A stretch of DNA of 64,000 nucleotides, from positions 868,001 to 932,000 of the forward strand of contig NZ_JACHZB010000002.1 of NCBI RefSeq assembly GCF_014193255.1, written 5' to 3'. Shown piece by piece: positions 7,804 through 17,000 of this stretch. This DNA is from Rhizobium sp. BK196 (GTDB lineage Bacteria > Pseudomonadota > Alphaproteobacteria > Rhizobiales > Rhizobiaceae). Both the position numbers and the translations under genes were made by a program. Position 1 is the first letter of the stretch. The number at the start of each line of letters is the position of its first letter. The notes under the pieces were generated by a model that was not told the origin of the DNA, searched no databases, and was given only the letters and a program-made list of their open reading frames with translations.

Positions 7804-10010
7804 CAATTTCGACTTTTCCGCCAGACCGCAACGTGCCGCTCCCGGCGGTCCATTACGAACCCCGCTTTCAGACGGAGATGAAATCGGAGGAGTTTGATCT
7901 AACGTCTGGTTTACGTTTGATCCGTCGGCGGCTGGTGATGATCGTTGCTGTGACGGCGGTGCTGATGGCGGCGTCGATCGTGCTGATCTCGGGATTGCAA
8001 CCGAGCTATCATGCCGGGTCCCGGCTGATGATCCACAAGCCCCTGGCAACTGCGCTGAGCAGCGGCGATGCCGGCAACAATGCGCCGCTCAACGTCACCT
8101 CCGAGACCGAGCGGCTTCTGTCGAGAAGCGTGGCCGAGCGGGTCATCGGCGACTTGCGGCTCGACGAGCGGCCGGAGTTCAACCCGGCCCTGCGCCAAGC
8201 CTCCGTCGTCGATGAGATCAGGGCAACCTTGCGCGGCTTGGTGAGCGGCGATAAGCCGTCGCAGCCGGCAGGAGACAATGTCGAGCCGATCATCCAGGCC
8301 TATTACAAGGCGCTGAGTGTGTGGCGCGACGGCCAGAGCGACGTCGTCCAGATCGGCTTTACGGCCGGCGATCCAGAACTCGCAGCCGCCGTCCCGAACC
8401 GGCTCATCAGCATCTATCTCGAAGAACGCAAGGACAGTATCCGCGCCAGCCTGGACACGGCGCAAGCATGGATCGGCCAGCGCATCGCCGAACAGCAGGA
8501 TCGCGCCAAAGCCGCCCGCGATGCTGCCGACACCTATCAGCAAACGATGGGCGTCGTTCAAAACGACGATGATCAGAGCGAACAGATCAAGGCGATCGTC
8601 GAGCTGAGCGACCGGCAGGCGAAGATCGGACAAAGCCGCGCCGACATCAAGGATACGATCGCCGCGCTGGAAGCGGCCGACGATCCTTCGCTTGCCGCCC
8701 AGACCAAATCCGTTCCCGACAGCATCGGCGTGATGCAGGCCGACCTGCGGACCCAGCAGCAGGATCTGGCCCGCCTTCTCGACATCTATGGCACCGATGC
8801 TCCCGCCGTGGTCGACCTGCGGGCAAAAATCGACAGGTCCCGCGCCGATCTCAGCACGGCGGTCGACCGGTACCTGCAGTCCATGCGCGCCAGGCTGACC
8901 GCTCTGGATGACGAGGATCGCACGGTCCGATCGGCCCTGACGGCCGCCTATGAGCAGCGCTCCCGCTCTTTCCTGGCGCAGACCGAGCTTACGCGGCTGC
9001 AGCGCATCGCCGACAAGGAGCAGACGGCCCTCGACAAGCTCGAGGAGCAGCGCCGCGGCCTCGTCGGGCAAGCCATGCTGCCGGGCGCCGAACTGGAGGT
9101 TCTGTCACCGGCTGCAGTGCCGCTCACCCCCCAGGGACGCAGCCGGCTGTTCTATCTGATCGGTGCCTTCTTCGCTTCCATCTCGGTTGCGGTAACGGCT
9201 GCCTTCGTGGTCGAGATGATGGACAGGACGGTGCGCAGCTTCGACCAGATCACCGGTATGGCGCGCATCGTGCCGGCCGGCTTCGTCCCGCACTTGCGAC
9301 GCAAAGACCGCAGAGACCCTTCAAGGCTGTTCGGGCAAACGCAGATCGGCATGTTCGACGAAGCGATCCGCACCATCATGATCTCGCTCAAACAGACCAA
9401 TGGCGGAAAGCTGCCGAACAGTATTGCCGTGACCTCGGCCCACAGCGGCGAAGGCAAGTCGCTGGTGGCCGGATCGCTGGCAATCGAACTCGCCGCCAAC
9501 GGCACGCCTGTGCTGCTCGTCGACAGCGACATCCGGCGCGGACATCTCGACACGTTGTTCAGGTCCGGCCTGACGCAGGGGCTAAACGAGTTCTTGAGTG
9601 GGCAGGCAGCTCTTGAGGACATCGTCCATCACCACCCGAGCGGCATCGACTTCATCCCGGCCGGCAATCCCGGTCTGCAGCGGCGCATGCGGTCGGCCGA
9701 CCTGGCCGAGATCATCGAGATGGCCCGCGCCAGAGGCCAGATCGTTATCTTCGACAGCGCCCCAGTGCTCGCCTCGGCCGATACGATGCATCTGACGGCG
9801 CTTGCCGAGCGAACGCTGATGGTCGTGCAATGGGCAAAGACCAGCCGCCGGGCCGCAGAATTCTGCCTGCAGCAGCTCAGGAGCGCCCGCAATGCCGACA
9901 TCGTCGTCGCCATCAACAACGTCAAACCCAAACGTCACGCCAAATACAATTTCCGCGACTCCGAATTATACGCAAGGTCGTTGATGAAATATCACGATAT
10001 CAAAGCGTAA
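7800..10010 (+). CDS. polysaccharide co-polymerase / BY-type tyrosine autokinase (Wzc-like), copy 1
   Basis: A 736-residue inner-membrane protein that controls chain length and export of polysaccharide. Order: polar N-terminus, TM1 near 43-64, a periplasmic Wzz-like region with long coiled coil (about 225-430), TM2 near 450-472, and a cytoplasmic kinase domain. The kinase has Walker A SGEGKS (549-554), Walker A' LLVDSDIRR with D575, D577 and R579, and Walker B VIFDSAP with D652, the BY-kinase set. The C-terminus carries only a few tyrosines (KYNF, ELYARS, KYHD), fewer than the tyrosine cluster of E. coli Wzc. Residues 33 to about 731 are nearly identical to the second half of the fusion gene at 14023-17460. 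It ends the glycosyltransferase operon. Confidence 0.93.
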   Translation: MTISTFPPDRNVPLPAVHYEPRFQTEMKSEEFDLTSGLRLIRRRLVMIVAVTAVLMAASIVLISGLQPSYHAGSRLMIHKPLATALSSGDAGNNAPLNVTSETERLLSRSVAERVIGDLRLDERPEFNPALRQASVVDEIRATLRGLVSGDKPSQPAGDNVEPIIQAYYKALSVWRDGQSDVVQIGFTAGDPELAAAVPNRLISIYLEERKDSIRASLDTAQAWIGQRIAEQQDRAKAARDAADTYQQTMGVVQNDDDQSEQIKAIVELSDRQAKIGQSRADIKDTIAALEAADDPSLAAQTKSVPDSIGVMQADLRTQQQDLARLLDIYGTDAPAVVDLRAKIDRSRADLSTAVDRYLQSMRARLTALDDEDRTVRSALTAAYEQRSRSFLAQTELTRLQRIADKEQTALDKLEEQRRGLVGQAMLPGAELEVLSPAAVPLTPQGRSRLFYLIGAFFASISVAVTAAFVVEMMDRTVRSFDQITGMARIVPAGFVPHLRRKDRRDPSRLFGQTQIGMFDEAIRTIMISLKQTNGGKLPNSIAVTSAHSGEGKSLVAGSLAIELAANGTPVLLVDSDIRRGHLDTLFRSGLTQGLNEFLSGQAALEDIVHHHPSGIDFIPAGNPGLQRRMRSADLAEIIEMARARGQIVIFDSAPVLASADTMHLTALAERTLMVVQWAKTSRRAAEFCLQQLRSARNADIVVAINNVKPKRHAKYNFRDSELYARSLMKYHDIKA
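7896..9994 (+). repeat. 2.1-kb direct repeat, copy A (co-polymerase/kinase coding segment)
   Basis: This stretch aligns without gaps to 15286-17384 at a constant offset of 7390 bases. By eye there are about 20 mismatches over 2099 bases, roughly 99% identity, with several crowded into the first 30 bases. Only about five amino acids differ (I/L, T/M, N/G, N/D, G/S). Similarity ends abruptly at both borders. No terminal inverted repeats or target duplications mark it as a transposon. Confidence 0.95.
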
Positions 10011-10134
10011 ATCTGAATATTACCAATGGTTTAATAGACCTTATCGCCCGCCGTCGCTTAGGCAGCAGGCGAACGCCATCAATCATCGCAGCCAGTACCC
10101 GCGGGATCAGCACACTAGGGACAGGAGAAGAGCG

Positions 10135-10714
10135 ATGGCGGACTATTACATCGCCACTGATGGAAGCGACATCGCCAAAGGCAGCTTGTCAGCACCATGG
10201 AAGACGATCAGCCGCGCCAAGCAGGCCAACTCAGGCCCGACGATCAGGTCGTGGTAAAGGTACGCACCAGAGCAGATCGATAACGAAGGATAGTGCGGCG
10301 GACCCGGAATCGAGCCATCAACGACATCAGCACCAACGGCTACGTGAACAAGGGTGTGAAGTGGTACAACAATATCACGTTCAACGGCACTCCGCGCGAG
10401 GCGTCGGTACTTTCGGACGGCCGTTCGTCGGACGCTGCCGACGGGAACCTGCTTGGGTTTGATCCGCTGCTTTCCGACCCGGCCACGGAAAATTTCCACC
10501 TGAAGCCGGCTTCGCCGGCCATCAATGCCGGAACGTCCGCTTTCGGGCTCGGATACGTCGCCCTGACGGGCAGGCCCGTGTGAACGGCAAGGTCGACATC
10601 GGAGCAGATGAGGCCGATTCCGATGCAGACACGCCGCCGAATGCCCGAGAACGTTTCTGGCTCGGCACCGCGATGAATACGGTCGCCGAGAACATTCTCG
10701 CCAACGGCGGCTAG
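10135..10714 (+). pseudogene. decayed right-handed beta-helix (polysaccharide lyase/glycanase-like) gene
   Basis: A good ribosome-binding site (AGGAGAAGAGCG) precedes ATG at 10135, and the product starts MADYYIATDGSDIAKGSL with SAPWKTISRAKQAN, the usual start of secreted or exported beta-helix proteins. The frame stops after 40 codons. Shifting frame restores RPDDQVVVKV and, after a further shift, YAPEQIDNEG. A later frame (from about 10293) gives NGYVNKGVKWYNNITF, DPLLSDPATENFHLKP and SPAINAG, and a last shift gives KVDIGADEAD, a typical beta-helix C-terminus. So at least three frameshifts and a large internal deletion are visible; intact relatives are several hundred residues. Such enzymes often trim the polysaccharide made by the neighbouring cluster. 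Confidence 0.75.
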
Positions 10715-10769
10715 CTCATAGTGAGCTCAGTGGCGTCGATAGCAGCAGCTCGGAGCGTGATATAGGCGG

Positions 10770-12353
10770 TTAGCGGCAAGGCAATGGATCCGTCGACGGC
10801 GCGCGTCGCCAGATCTGGAAAGCCTGAAAGGTCTCGGTGATTTGAAAATGTTGGTCGGACAGGAACGCGGTCAGGATCCCTTCCGGATCGTAGATATCAG
10901 ACTTGCTGGTGACGATGAGGGTTGGAGCCTCCAGTGTGGAAGCAAAGCCTGGCCGCGGCTCGGAGACATAGAGCGCACTGCCGCACTCGCGGCCGAGCGG
11001 CACGCTGTAAACGAGAGCGCCGAGCGCGTCGGCATTCCACCAGACGCGATCACCCTCAGCGAGAGCTGAGCGCACGACGCCGGCCGCGGAGCGATAGTCG
11101 TCCTTGGCGTGGCGGGGAGCGAACCTGATGCTCGCGCCGGAGGCCAATGCCATCATCAGAAAGCCAAGCACCACGAGCTTGCCGGCGGGCCTACGCCAGA
11201 GCAACGCCACGCCCGCCGCCTGCAGCGCCAGGATGACCGCGATTGCGGGCGCAAGATGGCGACCGACGACGCGCCAATGCAGAATATATCCGGCAATCAG
11301 GATCAGTGCAGCAGCGGACGTGAAGGCGATCGCGCACGCTGCCAGCGTGCGAGGCGGAATATTTCGAATGGCCTGGATCAACCCCGCCAACGTAACCGCC
11401 GCGACCAGGATGGCGTAGCTCGCCAGAGCAACCACGTAAGAAAAGACGATCGCCCCCTCCCCTGTGCGCAGATCCGTGCGGCCCGGCCCGAGGCCTGCAA
11501 AACCGAACAGTTCGTAGGCCGAAAAAAACAGAGTCCGCGCATCGGTCGTCGCCACTTTGGTGCCGCCTGCCCCTCCGATCACCGTCCAGAGATAATAGAG
11601 CCCGAGCGGCGCCATCACGACCACGAGGAGAACCGACGGCCCGATGAGATGGCTGGCTGCAAGCCGGCGACTGCGCCAGGATACGGCGCACGCGGCGGCG
11701 GCAACCGCGGCTGCGGCCCATATCGCGCCGAGCAAGCTGCTTCCGGCAAGAGCGATAAGCCCGAACGCGAGCAGCCATGCTTGACAGCGGCTAAGAAGGG
11801 GGACCTCTGCGCCGCGATCGCTCGCTGCAACGACCGCGCGCTCGAGCAGGCCGAAGACCATGAGGCTCGCCCCGATCTGCATACCATAGGGCCGCGCCTC
11901 ATCGATGTAGTACCACAGGAAGGCGCTGGTCCCGGCCACCAGAAGGCGATCAACCCGAGCGTTAGCGAAAATGTAGAGGCCAGGAATAAGCCAAAGCAGG
12001 TTCATCACCCTGAGAGCGATCTCGCCGTCGCCTGCGATTTTCTCCCAAGCCCAGATCGCCACGAGGAAAAACGGCATCTGCGCATCTGAACCGGTCTCTG
12101 CGACCATGCGGGCCAGAAACGCCCCGAAGTGCGGCTCCGCTGCGCGCCAGGCGGTGTTGGCTTCGTCTATCCAGTAGCTCTGTCCGCTGATCGCGATACA
12201 CAGCGCCCCCAAGGTGGCACCCATGGCAACCCACGAAATGACCTGCCACGACGACGGATGCGACCTCTGTGAAAACGATCCTGGTTTATTTACCGGGTTC
12301 GATGGTGCGGCGATCTCCGCGCCCGTCGTCAGATCGAGGTCAGATATGCCCAT
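10770..12353 (-). CDS. multi-pass membrane glycosyltransferase, GT39/ArnT-like
   Basis: About 527 residues from the ATG at 12353 (MGISDLDLTTG); an upstream in-frame ATG at 12401 would give 543 residues, and neither has a strong ribosome-binding site. Many hydrophobic helices span the protein. The first external loop carries SYWIDEANTAWRA, resembling the acidic D-E catalytic motif of GT39/GT83 enzymes that use polyprenyl-phosphate sugars on the periplasmic side. A soluble C-terminal domain of about 100 residues (KDDYRSAAGVVRSALAEGD onward) follows the last helix. It is the only minus-strand gene in this part of the polysaccharide locus and faces the GtrB-like gene at 12834, a possible supplier of its polyprenyl-phosphate sugar donor. 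The specific reaction is unknown. Confidence 0.7.
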   Translation of the reverse strand: MGISDLDLTTGAEIAAPSNPVNKPGSFSQRSHPSSWQVISWVAMGATLGALCIAISGQSYWIDEANTAWRAAEPHFGAFLARMVAETGSDAQMPFFLVAIWAWEKIAGDGEIALRVMNLLWLIPGLYIFANARVDRLLVAGTSAFLWYYIDEARPYGMQIGASLMVFGLLERAVVAASDRGAEVPLLSRCQAWLLAFGLIALAGSSLLGAIWAAAAVAAAACAVSWRSRRLAASHLIGPSVLLVVVMAPLGLYYLWTVIGGAGGTKVATTDARTLFFSAYELFGFAGLGPGRTDLRTGEGAIVFSYVVALASYAILVAAVTLAGLIQAIRNIPPRTLAACAIAFTSAAALILIAGYILHWRVVGRHLAPAIAVILALQAAGVALLWRRPAGKLVVLGFLMMALASGASIRFAPRHAKDDYRSAAGVVRSALAEGDRVWWNADALGALVYSVPLGRECGSALYVSEPRPGFASTLEAPTLIVTSKSDIYDPEGILTAFLSDQHFQITETFQAFQIWRRAPSTDPLPCR

Positions 12354-12401
12354 CCACGTACAAGTCCTAAAACCGTGTCCAGCGCGCCGCCGGCAATACA
12401 T

Positions 12402-12833
12402 CTATCCCGGCTTAGATCAGCGCTAAGACTAACGCTTTCTCCGTTCGAGCAACAATCAGCACAAAGTGGTACGCGTACGTCTTATGGCTCGCTTTCGACC
12501 AGCCGGCATAAAGAATAAAGTTCATTTCTACAAAGGCTTGTGCGTCATCATAGACGGAGATTCCGAGAGAAGTTCGATGAGCCTTGAAGCTTGCAAGTTC
12601 GGCAAGCTGGATGGAGCCGGGCATGGTCAAGAGTAAGACTATTGTAAAGAGTGATCGGATCGAGCGGCTTCCTCAAAACACCTGTGGGCGGCTCCGCTGT
12701 CTCGGCGAAGACTTTTATCAGGCCCGATCCCTATTCGGCATGTGCCTGCAGTTGCTCGATCGGCTGAGCGCCGATCGTCGTGCGGTCGCTGGCACGCATG
12801 GTCCAACCCATTTCATCACATCGGGGGCTTGAA
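12402..12833. other. gap between the divergent GT39-like and GtrB-like genes
   Basis: About 430 bases with no convincing gene. Short frames such as 12412-12630 on the minus strand have no recognisable features. The stretch presumably carries promoters in both directions. No operator or terminator stood out. Confidence 0.35.
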
Positions 12834-14021
12834 ATGTTGCCGCACAGCACGGAACTCCCCCGCACATGGCCAATTGCTACAACTGATCTTTCGCCCCGAG
12901 GCATGTCCGATACGGAAGGCCTGGTACTGAGTATCGTGGTGCCGGTGTTTAACGAGGAGGAGACGATTGTGCTCTTTCTCCAGGCTCTGGATGCACAGAC
13001 TAACGCGATCCGCAGCGCTCTCGGATCAGGCGGGCAGGTGGAGATTCTCTTCGTCGACGACGGCAGCAGAGATCGCACTGTAGAGATCATCGAAGGCCTC
13101 GTGGCGCAGCGATCGGATGTCGGCCTGATTTGCCTGTCGCGAAACTTCGGCAAGGACGCAGCGCTGGCCGCCGGCCTTGCCCATGCCCGCGGCGACGCAA
13201 TCATCCCGATGGACGTCGATCTGCAGGACCCGCCGGACATCGTTCCTGATATGGTAAGCGCCTGGATGCGCGGCGCAAAGGTGGTCAACGCACGCCGCAA
13301 GAGGCGCGGCAGCGACACCTGGCTCAAGCGCTGGAGCGCCACGGCTTTTTACGGCCTCTATAATCGAATGGCCGATTATCCCATCCAGGACAATGTCGGC
13401 GACTTCCGACTGCTGGACCGCAGCGTCGTCGATGTTCTGAACGGCATGCCGGAGCGCATCCGCTTTATGAAAGGCCTGTTCTCCTGGGTTGGCTTCACGC
13501 AGGCGACGGTCGAATACGACCGGCCGAAACGCACGGCAGGCACCTCGAAATGGGTATATTGGCGCCTGTGGAATTTCGCTTTGGACGGGATCACCGGATC
13601 GACGACGATGCCGCTGCGGATCTGGACCTATGTCGGCCTCGTCGTCGTTTTTCTGGCGCAACTCTACGCGGCCATCATCATCGGGCGAACGCTAATATTC
13701 GGCGTCGATGCGCCTGGTTATGCATCGATAATGGTGGTCATCCTGGTGTTCGGCGCATTCAACATGATCTCCGTCGGGCTCCTTGGCGAATATGTCGGCC
13801 GCATCGCTGTCGAGGTCCGGCAACGGCCGCTTTATCTGGTGGAGCATCTGACGGGCCGAGCCGCTGCCGTGTCGGATAGCGGCACCGTTGCCGATCAGGC
13901 GAGGCGCAGCGCCCCCGCCACCGCCGGCTCTGTGCGACGGGTCGGCATCGCCGCAAGTTCCGCAGTGGCGAGCGCGAGACCGCCGGAAGGCCAGTTGAGC
14001 AGCCAATATCCGGCAGAATGA
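12834..14021 (+). CDS. GtrB/DPM1-like polyprenyl-phosphate glycosyltransferase (GT2)
   Basis: About 395 residues from ATG 12834, preceded by GGGGG at good spacing; alternative starts are 12780 and 12903 (MSDTEGLVLS), the last giving the usual family N-terminus. GT-A motifs are plain: IVVPVFNEEET, FVDDGSRDRT and DVDLQDPPD. The middle has NVGDFRLLDR and the C-terminal part two strong membrane helices, as in GtrB and its relatives, which load a sugar onto undecaprenyl phosphate for later use by periplasmic transferases. The neighbouring GT39-like protein could be that user. A proline/alanine-rich tail of about 50 residues ends the protein. It is followed by one base and then the polymerase fusion, so they are likely co-transcribed. 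Confidence 0.85.
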   Translation: MLPHSTELPRTWPIATTDLSPRGMSDTEGLVLSIVVPVFNEEETIVLFLQALDAQTNAIRSALGSGGQVEILFVDDGSRDRTVEIIEGLVAQRSDVGLICLSRNFGKDAALAAGLAHARGDAIIPMDVDLQDPPDIVPDMVSAWMRGAKVVNARRKRRGSDTWLKRWSATAFYGLYNRMADYPIQDNVGDFRLLDRSVVDVLNGMPERIRFMKGLFSWVGFTQATVEYDRPKRTAGTSKWVYWRLWNFALDGITGSTTMPLRIWTYVGLVVVFLAQLYAAIIIGRTLIFGVDAPGYASIMVVILVFGAFNMISVGLLGEYVGRIAVEVRQRPLYLVEHLTGRAAAVSDSGTVADQARRSAPATAGSVRRVGIAASSAVASARPPEGQLSSQYPAE

Positions 14022-14022
14022 C

Positions 14023-17000
14023 ATGGTGGATAAGGCTTGCTACCCGGCAATCTACAGCCCCAGTGTCCTCATGCCTTGGCGTTCGATGGAATGCGTCGGT
14101 GTCATCATTGCGCTGCTCCTTCTGAGCGGTTGCGTTTTCCCTCTGATCGATCGCGATGGCTACCTGGATGCCAGTGAAATGGCGACTCTTCGCCTGCTTG
14201 GGATGCCTATCTATATGATTTCTCTTGGGCTCTTGGCTCGAAATCAGGCAGAGCTGCTGGTCGCCATCCGCCGCAGCCTGCCGTTCGTTGTGCTCCTCCT
14301 TTTACCGCTTGTCTCGGTGCTGTGGTCGCCCAGCCCCGCTCTCACCCTGCAGCGGGGCGTCGCGCTCGTTCTCTCGGTATCGCTTGCGTATCTTCTCGCC
14401 ATCCTGTTCACGCCGCGGCAATTCCTATTGCTGACGGTCGTGGTGCTCGGCTCCGGCATGGCGTTCAGTCTTTTGATGGCTGTGGCATGGCCCAGTCGCG
14501 CGTTCACCGTGGGCGAGAGCTCCCTGAGAGGGGTCTTTGACAACAAGAACGCGCTCGGGTGGAACGCCGCAATCGCGACTTTCGCATGCAGCGTGATGGC
14601 AGCGGATCGGCGGGCGGGGCTGAGAATCGTCAGCATACCGCTGCTGTGCGCCAGTCTCGTTTGCCTTGTCGCGTCTCAGTCGATGACGGCCATGACCTCG
14701 CTGGCCAGTGCGGTGGTGGCCACGGTTTTCTTCCTTGCTCTATCAAAGACCCGCGATCTCGGACGGGTGACCCTCGTGCTAGTCTGTCTGCAATTGGTCG
14801 CGCTGGTCCTTGTAGGCCTCAGCGAACTGCTCGTTCCCATGCTCGAAGCGCTGGGCAAGGATGCGACGCTGACCGGCCGTGTTCCGCTCTGGCGGGAAGT
14901 GGATCACGCGATTGGAAGGCGGTTGTTGTTCGGGTACGGATATCAGGCCTTCTGGGCCGACTCCAACGCCGATGGCTGGCACGTCCGAGCCGCGGCGGGG
15001 TGGCCGGCGCCGCACGCCCATAATGGATTTCGCGACACATTGCTAAGTCTCGGGCTCCTGGGCTTCATCCCCCTGGTCTGGACCATCGCCCGCGCAGTGC
15101 GGCAGGGAGCGGCGCTGCTATGTGACGCTCCCGAGGAAGGCTGGCTGTGGCTGAACGTACTGGTCATCATGTTCCTGGTGATGAACCTCACGGAAACGAT
15201 CATCCTCACTCAGAATAGCATTCTCTTCGTCCTGTTTGCGACTGCCGTGATTATGTTCGCGATCCGGTTTCCCACCGAAGCGAGAGATCTAACCTCCGGG
15301 TTACGTTTGCTGCGTCGGCGGCTGGTGATGATCGTTGCTGTGATGGCGGTGCTGATGGCGGCGTCGATCGTGCTGATCTCGGGATTGCAGCCGAGCTATC
15401 ATGCCGGGTCCCGGCTGATGATCCACAAGCCCCTGGCAACCGCGCTGAGCAGCGGCGATGCCGGCGGCGATGCGCCGCTCAACGTCACCTCCGAGACCGA
15501 GCGGCTTCTGTCGAGAAGCGTGGCCGAGCGGGTCATCGGCGACTTGCGGCTCGACGAGCGGCCGGAGTTCAACCCGGCCCTGCGCCAAGCCTCCGTCGTC
15601 GATGAGATCAGGGCAACCTTGCGCGGCTTGGTGAGCAGCGATAAGCCGTCGCAGCCGGCAGGAGACAATGTCGAGCCGATCATCCAGGCCTATTACAAGG
15701 CGCTGAGTGTGTGGCGCGACGGCCAGAGCGACGTCGTCCAGATCGGCTTTACGGCCGGCGATCCGGAACTCGCAGCCGCCGTCCCGAACCGGCTCATCAG
15801 CATCTATCTCGAAGAACGCAAGGACAGTATCCGCGCCAGCCTGGACACGGCGCAAGCATGGATCGGCCAGCGCATCGCCGAACAGCAGGATCGCGCCAAA
15901 GCCGCCCGCGATGCTGCCGACACCTATCAGCAAACGATGGGCGTCGTTCAAAATGACGATGATCAGAGCGAACAGATCAAGGCGATCGTCGAGCTGAGCG
16001 ACCGGCAGGCGAAGATCGGACAAAGCCGCGCCGACATCAAGGATACGATCGCCGCGCTGGAAGCGGCCGACGATCCTTCGCTTGCCGCCCAGACCAAATC
16101 CGTTCCCGACAGCATCGGCGTGATGCAGGCCGACCTGCGGACCCAGCAGCAGGATCTGGCCCGCCTTCTCGACATCTATGGCACCGACGCTCCCGCCGTG
16201 GTCGACCTGCGGGCAAAAATCGACAGGTCCCGCGCCGATCTCAGCACGGCGGTCGACCGGTACCTGCAGTCCATGCGCGCCAGGCTGACCGCTCTGGATG
16301 ACGAGGATCGCACGGTCCGATCGGCCCTGACGGCCGCCTATGAGCAGCGCTCCCGCTCTTTCCTGGCGCAGACCGAGCTTACGCGGCTGCAGCGCATCGC
16401 CGACAAGGAGCAGACGGCCCTCGACAAGCTCGAGGAGCAGCGCCGCGGCCTCGTCGGGCAGGCCATGCTGCCGGGCGCCGAACTGGAGGTTCTGTCACCG
16501 GCTGCAGTGCCGCTCACCCCCCAGGGACGCAGCCGGCTGTTCTATCTGATCGGTGCCTTCTTCGCTTCCATCTCGGTTGCGGTAACGGCTGCCTTCGTGG
16601 TCGAGATGATGGACAGGACGGTGCGCAGCTTCGACCAGATCACCGGTATGGCGCGCATCGTGCCGGCCGGCTTCGTACCGCACTTGCGACGCAAAGACCG
16701 CAGAGACCCTTCAAGGCTGTTCGGGCAAACGCAGATCGGCATGTTCGACGAAGCGATCCGCACCATCATGATCTCGCTCAAACAGACCAATGGCGGAAAG
16801 CTGCCGAACAGTATTGCCGTGACCTCGGCCCACAGCGGCGAAGGCAAGTCGCTGGTGGCCGGATCGCTGGCAATCGAACTCGCCGCCAACGGCACGCCGG
16901 TGCTGCTCGTCGACAGCGACATCCGGCGCGGACATCTCGACACGTTGTTCAGGTCCGGCCTGACGCAGGGGCTGAACGAGTTCTTGAGTGGGCAGGCAGC

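Noticed and set aside
7911..9071. 386-codon minus-strand frame opposite the co-polymerase
   Set aside because: Shadow of the plus-strand gene, repeated in the duplicate at 15301-16023 because the DNA is copied.
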